A stretch of 64,000 bases of DNA, taken from Streptomyces sp. NBC_00306 (GTDB lineage Bacteria; Actinomycetota; Actinomycetes; Streptomycetales; Streptomycetaceae). Shown here one piece after another: positions 51,327 to 58,951 of this stretch. Made by a program: the position numbers and the translations under genes. Under the pieces are notes generated by a model. That model had not been told where the DNA came from. It did not search any database and saw nothing but the letters and a program-made list of their open reading frames with translations. The first letter of the stretch is position 1. Each line of letters begins with the position of its first letter. The stretch is taken from contig NZ_CP108032.1 in assembly GCF_036169555.1 (NCBI RefSeq), positions 2,232,001-2,296,000 of the forward strand, read 5' to 3'.

Positions 51327-52188
51327 GGCCGTCGAGGCCGTCAAGCAGTTCACCGCCGCCTACAACGCCGCCGACAAGGCGTACGACCCGGCTCTGGACG
51401 CGGGCCGGGTCACCGGTGCGCTCGGAGCCATCAACCAGGCCGGGTTGAAGGCACGCAGCGTCAACTACCCGGACGGCAATCCGCAGCACGTGCCGCTGGA
51501 GCTCAGCGACCCGAAGATCACGATTCCCAAGAAGGCCGGCTGGCCGCGCTTCTTCCTGGCCGACGTCGACTCCAACCGCGACCGGGACCGGGGCAGCGAG
51601 GACAACCGCTGGGTGCTGATCTTCGTGCGCAACGGTCCGGCGGAGGTGTGGAAGGCGACGTATCTGACCATCCTCACCCCCGGCCGCATTCCGGAGCTGA
51701 AGACGGACCAGGACGGCTACGCCGAGCCGGTCGCCGTGGACAGCGGTGAGCTGGCGGTCGCCCCACGCGATCTGAGCGGGGACTACTCCTCGTACATGCA
51801 GAGCGGGCAGCCGGACAACTTCAAGGACGGACCGCACACCTCCGACTGGCGCGCCTCGCGGCAGAAGGAGGAGAACCTCCCGGGCATGTCCACGCAGTAC
51901 ATCGACCAGCCGCTGGACAGCGGTGACTTCGCGCCGCTGGCGCTCGCGACGCGGGACGGCGGGGCGCTGGTCTTCTTCACCGTGCGCAACTACGAGCGGC
52001 AGACCGCGGCGAAGGGTGTGCGCCTGAAGGTGCACCCGGACGTGAAGGCGCTGCTCACCGGCGAGGTGAAGCAGACGATCACCAAGGAGCGGGTGTCGAG
52101 CCAGGCGGTGGCGGTCCCGGCCTCCGGCGTCGGCAAGGTCGACGTCCTTGGCCGGCTGACGGGTCTGACCTCGGCGAAGGGGTCGTAG
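51187..52188 (+). CDS. Lipoprotein of unknown function overlapping efeU
   Basis: 333 residues. Signal and lipobox: RRAATGLVAMTTLALTASGC, so it is likely membrane-anchored outside. The mature region has no motif I recognise; it contains VEAVKQFTAAYNAADKAYDP, WPRFFLADVDSNRDRDRGSE and VFFTVRNYERQTAAKGV, suggesting a compact mixed fold. ATG 51187 lies 140 bp inside efeU. An internal start near 51241 would shorten the signal but still give the lipobox. AAGG upstream supports 51187. Cotranscription with efeOBU suggests an iron-related accessory role, which is inference. Confidence 0.72.
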   Translation: MRSPIRVTGPRRAATGLVAMTTLALTASGCVTVHGEREIVPSVTKAEAVEAVKQFTAAYNAADKAYDPALDAGRVTGALGAINQAGLKARSVNYPDGNPQHVPLELSDPKITIPKKAGWPRFFLADVDSNRDRDRGSEDNRWVLIFVRNGPAEVWKATYLTILTPGRIPELKTDQDGYAEPVAVDSGELAVAPRDLSGDYSSYMQSGQPDNFKDGPHTSDWRASRQKEENLPGMSTQYIDQPLDSGDFAPLALATRDGGALVFFTVRNYERQTAAKGVRLKVHPDVKALLTGEVKQTITKERVSSQAVAVPASGVGKVDVLGRLTGLTSAKGS

Positions 52189-52210
52189 ACAGGCGGTTCG
52201 GGCCCGGCGA

Positions 52211-52441
52211 GGTCGGGCCCGAACCGAACGACAGGCCCCGGGTCCGGCCCGAACCGAACGACAGGCCCCGGCAAGGTCCGGCGCGGACCGAACGACAGGC
52301 CTCGGCAGGGTCCGGCGCGGACCGAACGACAGGCCCCGGCAAGGTCCGGCGCGGACCGAACGACAGGCCTCGGCAGGGTCCGGCGCGGACCGAACGGCGG
52401 GCCCGGGCAAGGTCCGGCGCGGACCGAACGGCGGGCCCGGG
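52211..52441. repeat. 34-bp tandem repeat array, seven units, each with a palindrome
   Basis: Units start at 52211 (short, 30 bp), 52241, 52275, 52309, 52343, 52377 and 52411. The usual unit opens with GGTCCGGCGCGGACC, a 6-bp inverted repeat with a 3-nt centre, followed by GAACGACAGGCCYCGGCAR. Units 3 and 5 are identical and unit 4 is intermediate, giving a 68-bp super-period. No spacers, so not CRISPR. The array fills the gap between the efeU-operon lipoprotein and the Prim-Pol-like gene and may also act as a terminator. Confidence 0.9.
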
Positions 52442-52465
52442 TCGCGGCCCAGCAGCCGCCGCGGC

Positions 52466-53230
52466 TCAGCGGCCCAGCGGCCAGGCCGGCGCGTGCCGGT
52501 TCAGTTCTTCGTCGTCACCCGCGTAGCGCGCGCACGCGTCGGTGAGCGTCTCCAGCAGGGTCAGCGGGTCCGGCAGCGGATGCTCCGGGCCCCGTACCCA
52601 CTCCACTGCCAGATCACCGGGAAGCCGGGCGGGCGGTACGAGTACGTAGCTGCCCCGGCAGTGCCAGCGCAGCCCCGGGTGCTCGTCCATCGTCTCGGGG
52701 TGGCAGTCCAGCTCGCAGGGCCACCACTCGTCCTCGTCCTCGGGCGTACCGCGGGTGGCGGTGAAGAACAGCAGCCGTCCGTCGCCGCCCGTGCCGCCGG
52801 ACTCGGCGACCGGACCGACCTCGATGCCCCGCTCCAGAAGGCGTTCGAGTGCGTCGAGCCCGGCTTCCAGCGGGACGTCGAGGACGTCGTGGACCATGCC
52901 GGTCGCGGTGATGAAGTTCGCCTCGGGCTGGCCCTGGGCCCACCGCTCGATCTGGGCGCGGTCGGTCGTGGACTGGGTCTGCCAGGCGAAGGAGACGGGG
53001 TGCATCGCGGGCGTCGGACAGCCGATGCGGTCGCAGGAACAGCGGTACGCGACGGGATACGCGGCGGGCGCGAGCGGCAGTCCTGCTCCGGCGGCGGCCA
53101 GGAGAAGCGACTCACGGCGTGAGTCCTCCGGCTCGGTGTCGCGGGGGCGCCGGCGCAGCCACTGGGGCAGCCGGCTCTCGCGGGGGAGCCTGTTCTCCGT
53201 GCCGCGGTAGCGGCCTTTACCGTCGCCCAT
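52466..53230 (-). CDS. Prim-Pol-like protein, probably catalytically degenerate
   Basis: 254 residues. The segment AAYPVAYRCSCDRIGCPTPA, the HPVSFAWQTQSTTDRAQIER stretch, and ANFITATGMVHDVLDVPLEAG are the pattern of bifunctional DNA primase/polymerase (Prim-Pol) domains, including the zinc-binding CSC...C. In active enzymes the strand reads DVLDID or similar with two acidic residues. Here it is DVLDVP, losing one metal-binding Asp. The rest is shorter than plasmid or phage primases. Streptomyces has many stand-alone members of unknown role. GAGGGGAT precedes ATG 53228-53230. Confidence 0.72.
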   Translation of the reverse strand: MGDGKGRYRGTENRLPRESRLPQWLRRRPRDTEPEDSRRESLLLAAAGAGLPLAPAAYPVAYRCSCDRIGCPTPAMHPVSFAWQTQSTTDRAQIERWAQGQPEANFITATGMVHDVLDVPLEAGLDALERLLERGIEVGPVAESGGTGGDGRLLFFTATRGTPEDEDEWWPCELDCHPETMDEHPGLRWHCRGSYVLVPPARLPGDLAVEWVRGPEHPLPDPLTLLETLTDACARYAGDDEELNRHAPAWPLGR

Positions 53231-53352
53231 CTATCCCCTCACACCTCACACTCGGCACCGGCGGACTCTGCCATGGTCCCACCATCCTGCTCCCCGGGTG
53301 GCCACAGTGCTCAACCGGGGGGTGGACCCGGGCATTCCGCGGGGGTCAGCCG

Positions 53353-53404
53353 CGGGGTGCGAGACCGTTCACGGCGTACGGGGTGCGAGACCGTTCAGGG
53401 CGTA
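53353..53404. repeat. 26-bp tandem duplication at the 3' end of a TetR gene
   Basis: Two adjacent 26-bp copies, 53353-53378 and 53379-53404, differ at one base. The junction falls inside the TetR gene's last codons and shifts the frame, so translation ends in the second copy. See the gene entry. Confidence 0.9.
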
Positions 53405-53977
53405 GTCGACGACGGTGTCCGCGTACGCGTGGGTGAGGGGCAGCGTGCGCAGCAGCCAGCGGTGGGTCAGCGGTCCGACCAGGAGTTCCAGCGCGATCCG
53501 CAGGTCGGTCCCGGCTCGTACCTGGCCCGCGTCCTCGGCGGAGCGCAGACGGGTCGCGTAGAGCTCCAGCTGGGGGTCGAGGAGCTTCTCGACGAACCGG
53601 GCCCCGAGGACCGGGTCGATCACCCCCTCGGCGGCGAGCGCGCGTGCGGGTCCGTCGTAGGCGGGGCTGTTCATCTCGTCGACGGTGGCGCGCAGCACGA
53701 GTTTGAGGTCGGTCGCGAGGTCGCCCGTGTCGGGGATGTCGGCCTCCCCTGCGGCCGCCTGCTCGGCCAGGTCGAGAAAGGCTTCGAGGAGCACGGCCGA
53801 CTTGGAGGGCCACCAGCGGTAGATCGTCTGCTTGCCGACACCGGCCCGGGCCGCGATGCCCTCGATGGTGGTGCGGGTGTAGCCCTCCTCGGTGACGAGG
53901 GCGAGGGCGGCCTCGTAGATCGCACGGCGGGATCGTTCGCTGCGACGGCCGGCGTCGGGTGCCTTGGTGTCGGTCAT
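53369..53977 (-). CDS. TetR-family regulator with duplicated 3' end
   Basis: 202 residues. DNA-binding domain: RSRRAIYEAALALVTEEGYT, TIEGIAARAGVGKQTIYRWW, PSKSAVLLEAF. C-terminal ligand domain of the TetR_C class (LATDLKLVLRATVDEM and LRIALELLVGPLTHRWLL). The last residues ALNGLAPRTP stop within a 26-bp tandem duplication; without the second copy the frame would read ALNGLAPRG and stop. ATG at 53975-53977 is the start. A perfect CGATACGTATCG palindrome lies 38 bp upstream, probably its own operator. Divergent from a DDAH-like gene. Confidence 0.87.
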   Translation of the reverse strand: MTDTKAPDAGRRSERSRRAIYEAALALVTEEGYTRTTIEGIAARAGVGKQTIYRWWPSKSAVLLEAFLDLAEQAAAGEADIPDTGDLATDLKLVLRATVDEMNSPAYDGPARALAAEGVIDPVLGARFVEKLLDPQLELYATRLRSAEDAGQVRAGTDLRIALELLVGPLTHRWLLRTLPLTHAYADTVVDYALNGLAPRTP

Positions 53978-54014
53978 CCCGTCAATCTAGGTGCCGTTCC
54001 GGGCAACCACAAAC

Positions 54015-54026
54015 CGATACGTATCG
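54015..54026. promoter_or_regulatory. Probable TetR operator
   Basis: CGATACGTATCG is a perfect 12-bp palindrome inside a larger ACCGA...TCGGT dyad (54013-54041). It lies 38 bp upstream of the TetR start in the divergent region. Resembles the ATACGA/TCGTAT dyad upstream of the DHA2 exporter. Confidence 0.6.
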
Positions 54027-54186
54027 TCTCGATTCGTCGGTTCGCATGACACGGTGGAGTACGCCGGCCTGCGCTTACCTCACAAATCGGTGAACCACGT
54101 GGTCGATCTCCTGCGAAGCGGCCGGTTAGGCCGCACCATGGCTGCACGCAGACCGCGTGCCCCTGTTCGTTCGTGAGGAGCCCTCA

Positions 54187-55011
54187 TTGCGCTCATCGCT
54201 TCGTGACGCATCGCCGCGTCGCTATCTCATGTGCCCACCCGTGCACTTCAAGGTGACGTATTCCATCAACCCATGGATGGATCCGGCGAAACCGGTCGAC
54301 CTACCGCTGGCCCTGACCCAGTGGGAGGACCTGCGCGACCGCTACCGCGCGCTCGGCCACACCGTCGAGCTGCTGGAACCGCAGCCCGACCTGCCCGACA
54401 TGGTCTACGCCGCGAACGGCGCGACCGTCATCGACGACCGGGTGCTGGGCGCCCGGTTCGCCCACCGGGAACGCGAGGCCGAGGCGGCCGCGCACCTCGC
54501 GTGGTTCCGCGCGGCCGGCTACACCGAGATCCACGAACCCCTGCACATCAACGAGGGCGAGGGGGACTTCGCGGTCACCTCGTCCTATGTGCTGGCGGGC
54601 CGCGGGTTCCGCTCCAGTCCGCTCTCGCACGACGAGGCGCAGGAGTTCTTCGGCCGGCCCGTGATCGGGCTGGAGCTGGTCGATCCGCGCTACTACCACC
54701 TGGACACCGCGCTGAGCGTGCTGGACGACGCGGCCGACGAGATCATGTACTACCCGGGCGCGTTCTCCCCGGGCAGCCGCAAGGTGCTTGAACGGCTGTT
54801 CCCCGACGCGCTGATCGCCGAGGAACGGGACGCCGCCGCGCTCGGTCTGAACGCGGTGAGCGACGGGCGCCATGTACTGCTGCCGCAGGCGGCGGTGGGC
54901 CTCTACGAGCCGCTGCGCGACCGCGGCTTCGAACCCCTGGGCATGGACCTGGGTGAACTCCTCAAGGGCGGTGGCAGCGTGAAGTGCTGCACACAGGAGC
55001 TGCGCCCCTGA
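54187..55011 (+). CDS. ddaH: Dimethylargininase / amidinotransferase-fold hydrolase
   Basis: 274-residue protein of the DDAH branch of the amidinotransferase fold, which hydrolyses the guanidinium of methylarginine or arginine-like substrates. Motifs: MCPPVHFKVTYSINPWMDPA, DMVYAANGATVIDDRVLGAR, INEGEGDFAV (substrate acidic residues), DPRYYHLDTALSVLDD (catalytic His) and GGGSVKCCTQELRP with the nucleophile Cys near residue 266. TTG 54187 has GAGGAG at 54175-54180; GTG 54157 and ATG 54229 are alternatives. The 209-bp upstream region has a 6-bp hairpin at 54118-54134 and the palindrome ACCACGTGGT at 54094-54103. Possibly under the adjacent TetR. Confidence 0.85.
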   Translation: MRSSLRDASPRRYLMCPPVHFKVTYSINPWMDPAKPVDLPLALTQWEDLRDRYRALGHTVELLEPQPDLPDMVYAANGATVIDDRVLGARFAHREREAEAAAHLAWFRAAGYTEIHEPLHINEGEGDFAVTSSYVLAGRGFRSSPLSHDEAQEFFGRPVIGLELVDPRYYHLDTALSVLDDAADEIMYYPGAFSPGSRKVLERLFPDALIAEERDAAALGLNAVSDGRHVLLPQAAVGLYEPLRDRGFEPLGMDLGELLKGGGSVKCCTQELRP

Positions 55012-55013
55012 GA

Positions 55014-56012
55014 TCAGCCGGTGTGGGGTGGCCAGGCGTCGCCCCACGCCGCATCCCGTGCGGCCCTGTAGAGCTCGCCGTGGCGCTTGGTCGTCGTCGT
55101 ACGGGTCAGGGCCCCCTCCGGCTCGCAGAGGTCGAGCAGCACCAGGCCCTTGCGGATCTGCGGCTTGCGGACGATCCGCGACGACGCCGGCTCCGGCGGG
55201 AAGCGGGTGGCCGCGACATAGCTGAACTTCTCGTCCTCGTACGGCAGTGAGCCGCCCTTCACCTGCCGGTGCAGCGAGGAGCGGCTGACGCGGGCCGCGA
55301 AGTGGCACCAGTCCGTACCGGGGACGATCGGGCAGTCCCCGCTGTGCGGGCAGGGCGCCGCCACGGTCAGTCCCGCCCCGATGAGCGCGTCGCGGGCCTC
55401 GATGATCCGGGCATAGCCGTCCGGCGTGCCCGGCTCGACGATCACCACGGCCTGTGCGGTGCGCGCCGCCTCGGTGACCACGGCGGCCCGGTCCGCCTCG
55501 GTGAGTTCCTTGAGGACATAGGACACCGTGACGAGATCACTGCTCTCCAGCCGGAGCGACGCGCTGATCCGTGAGCGCTCCCAGCGGGCGGCGCGCAGCG
55601 CGGGCACGCCCGACGCCGCGGCCAGCTCCCGGCCCAGCGCCAGCGCCGGCTCCGCCCAGTCCAGCACCGTGGTGTGCGGGGCCTCGTCCTCCCAGGCCTC
55701 GGCCACGGCCCAGGTCGCCGCGCCCGTGCCGCCGCCGATGTCGGTGTGGGTGGCCGGGGTGAACCCGGGCGCCGCGTCGCGCAGGGCGCCGAGCGCGGAC
55801 CGTACGGCCTCGAAGGTCGCGGGCATCCGGTACGCGGCGTAGGCGGCGACGTCGGAGCGGTCGCGCAGCACGGGGGCGTCGGTCGGCGTCGTCCCGCGGT
55901 AGTTGGCGATCAGCCGGTCGACGGCCTGCACGGCCTGCGAGGGCGGCAGCCCGTCCAGCAGACCGGCGAGTGCGCTGCGCAGGGCGTCCGCGGTGGGAAG
56001 GGTGGCGTTCAC
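55014..56012 (-). CDS. Rsm22/METTL17-like methyltransferase-fold protein
   Basis: 332 residues. A Rossmann methyltransferase region reads HTDIGGGTGAATWAVAEAWE with TVLDWAEPALALGRELAA and VTVSYVLKEL. A Cys-rich segment CPHSGDCPIVPGTDWCHF resembles the Fe-S cluster-binding cysteines of mitochondrial Rsm22/METTL17, a ribosome small-subunit assembly factor. Bacterial members are little studied. GTG at 56010-56012 is the start (VNATLPTADAL). Two bp separate its stop from the convergent DDAH stop. Confidence 0.85.
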   Translation of the reverse strand: MNATLPTADALRSALAGLLDGLPPSQAVQAVDRLIANYRGTTPTDAPVLRDRSDVAAYAAYRMPATFEAVRSALGALRDAAPGFTPATHTDIGGGTGAATWAVAEAWEDEAPHTTVLDWAEPALALGRELAAASGVPALRAARWERSRISASLRLESSDLVTVSYVLKELTEADRAAVVTEAARTAQAVVIVEPGTPDGYARIIEARDALIGAGLTVAAPCPHSGDCPIVPGTDWCHFAARVSRSSLHRQVKGGSLPYEDEKFSYVAATRFPPEPASSRIVRKPQIRKGLVLLDLCEPEGALTRTTTTKRHGELYRAARDAAWGDAWPPHTG

Positions 56013-56174
56013 CGAGCGATTCTAGGCCCTGGCCGGTCGGCCGACCGGCCAGCCCGGGGGCATGGCGGGGCCACCGCACCGGGTACGGGATCGAACTGCT
56101 GTGGCCTCAGGGGCGGTTGCTACGCTGTGGCCCTCGCCGCACACGGAACGTGAGGCGTGGCTTCCGGGGGGACC

Positions 56175-57485
56175 ATGAGACAGCGGGTCGTGCGGTTGGC
56201 TCTGGTGGCCGGGGTGACCGCCGTGGCGCTGCTCCTCGCACTGAGCCTGCGCGGCGGCGAGGGCGGGACCTCCGAGGACAAGCCGCGCACCGCCCGGCAC
56301 TCCGCGGCGACGCAGCCCCGGCTCACCGTGCCCGCGGGCTACGATCCGCGGCCCGGCTGGGAGATCGCCATGGCGTCGGCGGAGTACGCGATCGCGCGGA
56401 AGGCCGGCCGGATCGGTTATCTGGAGCGCACGGGCGGCGACCGCTTCCGGCTGCGGACCCTGGACGCGGCCACCGGCAGGGCCGGCTGGACCGGCCGCCC
56501 GTGGCGTCCGCCCGCCTCAGACGGTCCGCTCCCCCGGCTGCTGTCCGTCGCCAGGGACGGCCGCGAGTACTTCGTGACCTGGACGTTCGGCCGGGCGGGC
56601 GAGGACTCGCTGACCACGGCCGGCACCTTCGTCGTGCTCGATGTGTACGGCGCCGACGACGGCACCCGGCGGCGGGTGGAGATCCCATGGCCGACCGCGC
56701 CGACCGTGTCCGGCACCGGTCCCGGCATCCTCATCGGGGACGGGCGCACCCGCAGCGCCGTGGTCGACCCCGCGTCCGGCACGGTGACGCAGGTGCCCGA
56801 GACATCGCTCGGCCATCCGAAGGGCTGCGCGGGGTGCCGGCGGCTGACCGAGGTACGCGCCCTGACCGCCAAGGGGCTGCTGCTGAGCGGCGAGTCGGGC
56901 TTCTGGGTCCGCGGGGGCTGGTACAGCCGCGATGTCGCCCCGGCGGGCAGTGACCGCGCCTCGGGGGTGCCGACGTCGGTGGTGGCGGGCCGGCTGCTCG
57001 CCGTGTGGCGGCCCGCGAAGGGCGCCAAGGACGCGGCCACGCACGACATCTGGGCGGTGCACGACTCGGCGTCCGGCCGTCCGCTGGTCCAGGTGCGGTG
57101 CCGGCGGCCGGCGATCGAGCCGGGCGAGTACCCGCAGGCGGTACTCGCGCCCGGCGGCGGCTTCCTGGTCGCCGGGAACCTCGCCTTCGACCTGGAACGG
57201 CGCGAGGGCCGCTGCTTCGAGGAGTCGGACGGCTCCAAGCCGCTGACGCTGACGACCGTGACGGACGCCGGTCTCGCGTACGGCGCGACGAGCGCCCGCG
57301 GCCCGGCGGACGCGCTGGCGGGCGGCGGCACACCCATCGCCCTGGACCTGGCGTCGGGGGTGCCGCAGCCGCTGGCGTCCGGGGTCCGGCTGCCGGGCGC
57401 GGAGGCCGCGGGCGTCGGCCTCTTCGGCTGGACGGACGCCCAGGACCGGCCCCGGCTGAGCGGGCATCCGGCCCGTACGCCCTGA
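56175..57485 (+). CDS. Membrane-anchored extracytoplasmic protein, beta-propeller-like
   Basis: 436 residues. One N-terminal membrane segment (LALVAGVTAVALLLALSL) is followed by a large exported domain with repeating strands such as YLERTGGDRFRLRTLDAATG, TSVVAGRLLAVWRP, IWAVHDSASGRPLVQVRCRR and GFLVAGNLAFDLERREGRCF. This resembles PQQ/WD-like propeller blades, but no catalytic motif is seen. Four Cys residues may pair (GCAGC; RCRR; CFEE). ATG 56175 follows GGGGGGACC. Divergent from the Rsm22-like gene. Confidence 0.7.
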   Translation: MRQRVVRLALVAGVTAVALLLALSLRGGEGGTSEDKPRTARHSAATQPRLTVPAGYDPRPGWEIAMASAEYAIARKAGRIGYLERTGGDRFRLRTLDAATGRAGWTGRPWRPPASDGPLPRLLSVARDGREYFVTWTFGRAGEDSLTTAGTFVVLDVYGADDGTRRRVEIPWPTAPTVSGTGPGILIGDGRTRSAVVDPASGTVTQVPETSLGHPKGCAGCRRLTEVRALTAKGLLLSGESGFWVRGGWYSRDVAPAGSDRASGVPTSVVAGRLLAVWRPAKGAKDAATHDIWAVHDSASGRPLVQVRCRRPAIEPGEYPQAVLAPGGGFLVAGNLAFDLERREGRCFEESDGSKPLTLTTVTDAGLAYGATSARGPADALAGGGTPIALDLASGVPQPLASGVRLPGAEAAGVGLFGWTDAQDRPRLSGHPARTP

Positions 57486-57539
57486 AGCGCGCCCGTACGC
57501 CCCGAATCACGGCGGGCGGTGGGCGGTCGGCGACCGCGC

Positions 57540-58871
57540 TCAGGCGATCGCTTCGGCTCGCCGCTGCCACGGCCGGCACAGCCCGAGGAAGCAGCCCACC
57601 GCGCCGAGCGCGCAGGTCAGTTGGACCGCGGCCATCGGGACGGCCGTCGCCTCGCCGGCGATCCCGACGAGAGGTGAGGCGACCGCGCCCAGCAGGAACG
57701 CGGAGGTGCCGAGCAGCGCGGACGCGGAGCCGGCGGCGTGCGGAGTGCGCATCAGGGCCAGGGCGTTGGTGTTCGGCATCGCGAGGCCCATGGCGGACAT
57801 CAGCACGAAGAGTCCTGCGGCCACGGCGAACAGGCTCGCCCTGCCGAAGACGCCGGAGGTCATCAGCAGCAGCCCGGTCGCGGCCAGGGTGATCATGCCC
57901 AGTCCGAAGCCGAGCGCCTTGTCCAGACTGACCCGGCCCACCAGCACTCTGCCGTTGATCTGGCCGACCGCGATCAGGCCGACGGAGTTGAGGCCGAAGA
58001 GCAGGCTGAAGGTCTGCGGGGACGCGCCGTAGATCTCCTGCACCACGAACGGCGAGGCCGCGACGTAGGAGAACAGGGCCGCGAAGGCGAGCCCGCCGGT
58101 GAGCATGTAGCCGCTGAAGACCCTGTCGCCCAGCAGCGACCGCACGGTGCGCAGGGTCTCCCCCACGCCGCCGCTGTGCCGCCGCTCCGGGGCCAGGGTC
58201 TCGGGCAGCCACCTCACCACCACGAGGGTGAGCAGGATGCCGACGCCGGTGAGCACGACGAAGATGCCGCGCCAGTCGGTGACCCGGAGCACCTGGCCGC
58301 CGATGAGCGGCGCGATGATCGGGGCGACGCCGGATATCAGCATCAGGGTGGAGAAGAACCGGGCCATCTCGACGCCGTCGTACAGATCGCGGACCACGGC
58401 GCGGGCGATGACGATGCCCGCGGCGCCCGCGAGGCCCTGGAGCAGCCGGAAGCCGATGAGCAGCTGGACGGAGGGGGCCACCGCGCAGATCGCGGTGGCC
58501 ACGACGTACACGACCATGCCGATCAGCAGCGGTCTGCGGCGTCCCCACCGGTCGCTCATCGGGCCGACGACGAGCTGGCCGAACGCCATACCGGCGATGC
58601 ACGCGGTCAGGGTCAGCTGGACGGTGGCGGCGGGCGCGGTCAGGGAGTCGGTGACCGCGGGCAGCGCCGGGAGGTACATGTCCATGGAGAGCGGCGGCAG
58701 TGCGGTGAGGCCGCCGAGGACGAGGGTGACGAGCAGGCCGACGCGGCGCGCGGCGGCGACCGCTTGGTGTGCGACGGGAGCGATGGGTCCCGTGGGAGCA
58801 GGCGCCGTCACCGGGTCGGCGGCCGGTATGTGTCCTTCTGTACGGTCCTGGCCGGTCTCCGGCTGCGGCAT
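57540..58871 (-). CDS. Bcr/CflA-family drug exporter (MFS)
   Basis: 443-residue, 12-segment exporter. Key motifs: LSMDMYLPALPAVTDSL, QLVVGPMSDRWGRRRPLLIG (MFS loop), RLLQGLAGAAGIVIARAVVR, SGVAPIIAPLIGGQVL and GSASALLGTSAFLLGAVASP. These are diagnostic for the Bcr/CflA group that exports bicyclomycin, chloramphenicol or sulfonamides. A 35-residue Pro-rich cytoplasmic tail precedes helix 1. ATG at 58869-58871 follows GGAGAG. Divergent from a Gfo/Idh/MocA gene with an 80-bp gap. Confidence 0.9.
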   Translation of the reverse strand: MPQPETGQDRTEGHIPAADPVTAPAPTGPIAPVAHQAVAAARRVGLLVTLVLGGLTALPPLSMDMYLPALPAVTDSLTAPAATVQLTLTACIAGMAFGQLVVGPMSDRWGRRRPLLIGMVVYVVATAICAVAPSVQLLIGFRLLQGLAGAAGIVIARAVVRDLYDGVEMARFFSTLMLISGVAPIIAPLIGGQVLRVTDWRGIFVVLTGVGILLTLVVVRWLPETLAPERRHSGGVGETLRTVRSLLGDRVFSGYMLTGGLAFAALFSYVAASPFVVQEIYGASPQTFSLLFGLNSVGLIAVGQINGRVLVGRVSLDKALGFGLGMITLAATGLLLMTSGVFGRASLFAVAAGLFVLMSAMGLAMPNTNALALMRTPHAAGSASALLGTSAFLLGAVASPLVGIAGEATAVPMAAVQLTCALGAVGCFLGLCRPWQRRAEAIA

Positions 58872-58951
58872 TGGCTCTCCATGTTGTTGAATCCCTCCCT
58901 ATGCTCTCAGCTCGTCCGGAGTGGTCGAGTCCCTTTTCAGGCTGGGATGGA

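Noticed and set aside
51055..52410. Repetitive minus-strand protein through the 34-bp repeat array
   Set aside because: Its periodic peptide arises from the DNA repeat; there is no start signal, and it lies opposite the lipoprotein gene.
52211..52441. CRISPR array
   Set aside because: The repeats are directly adjacent with no variable spacers and no cas genes nearby.
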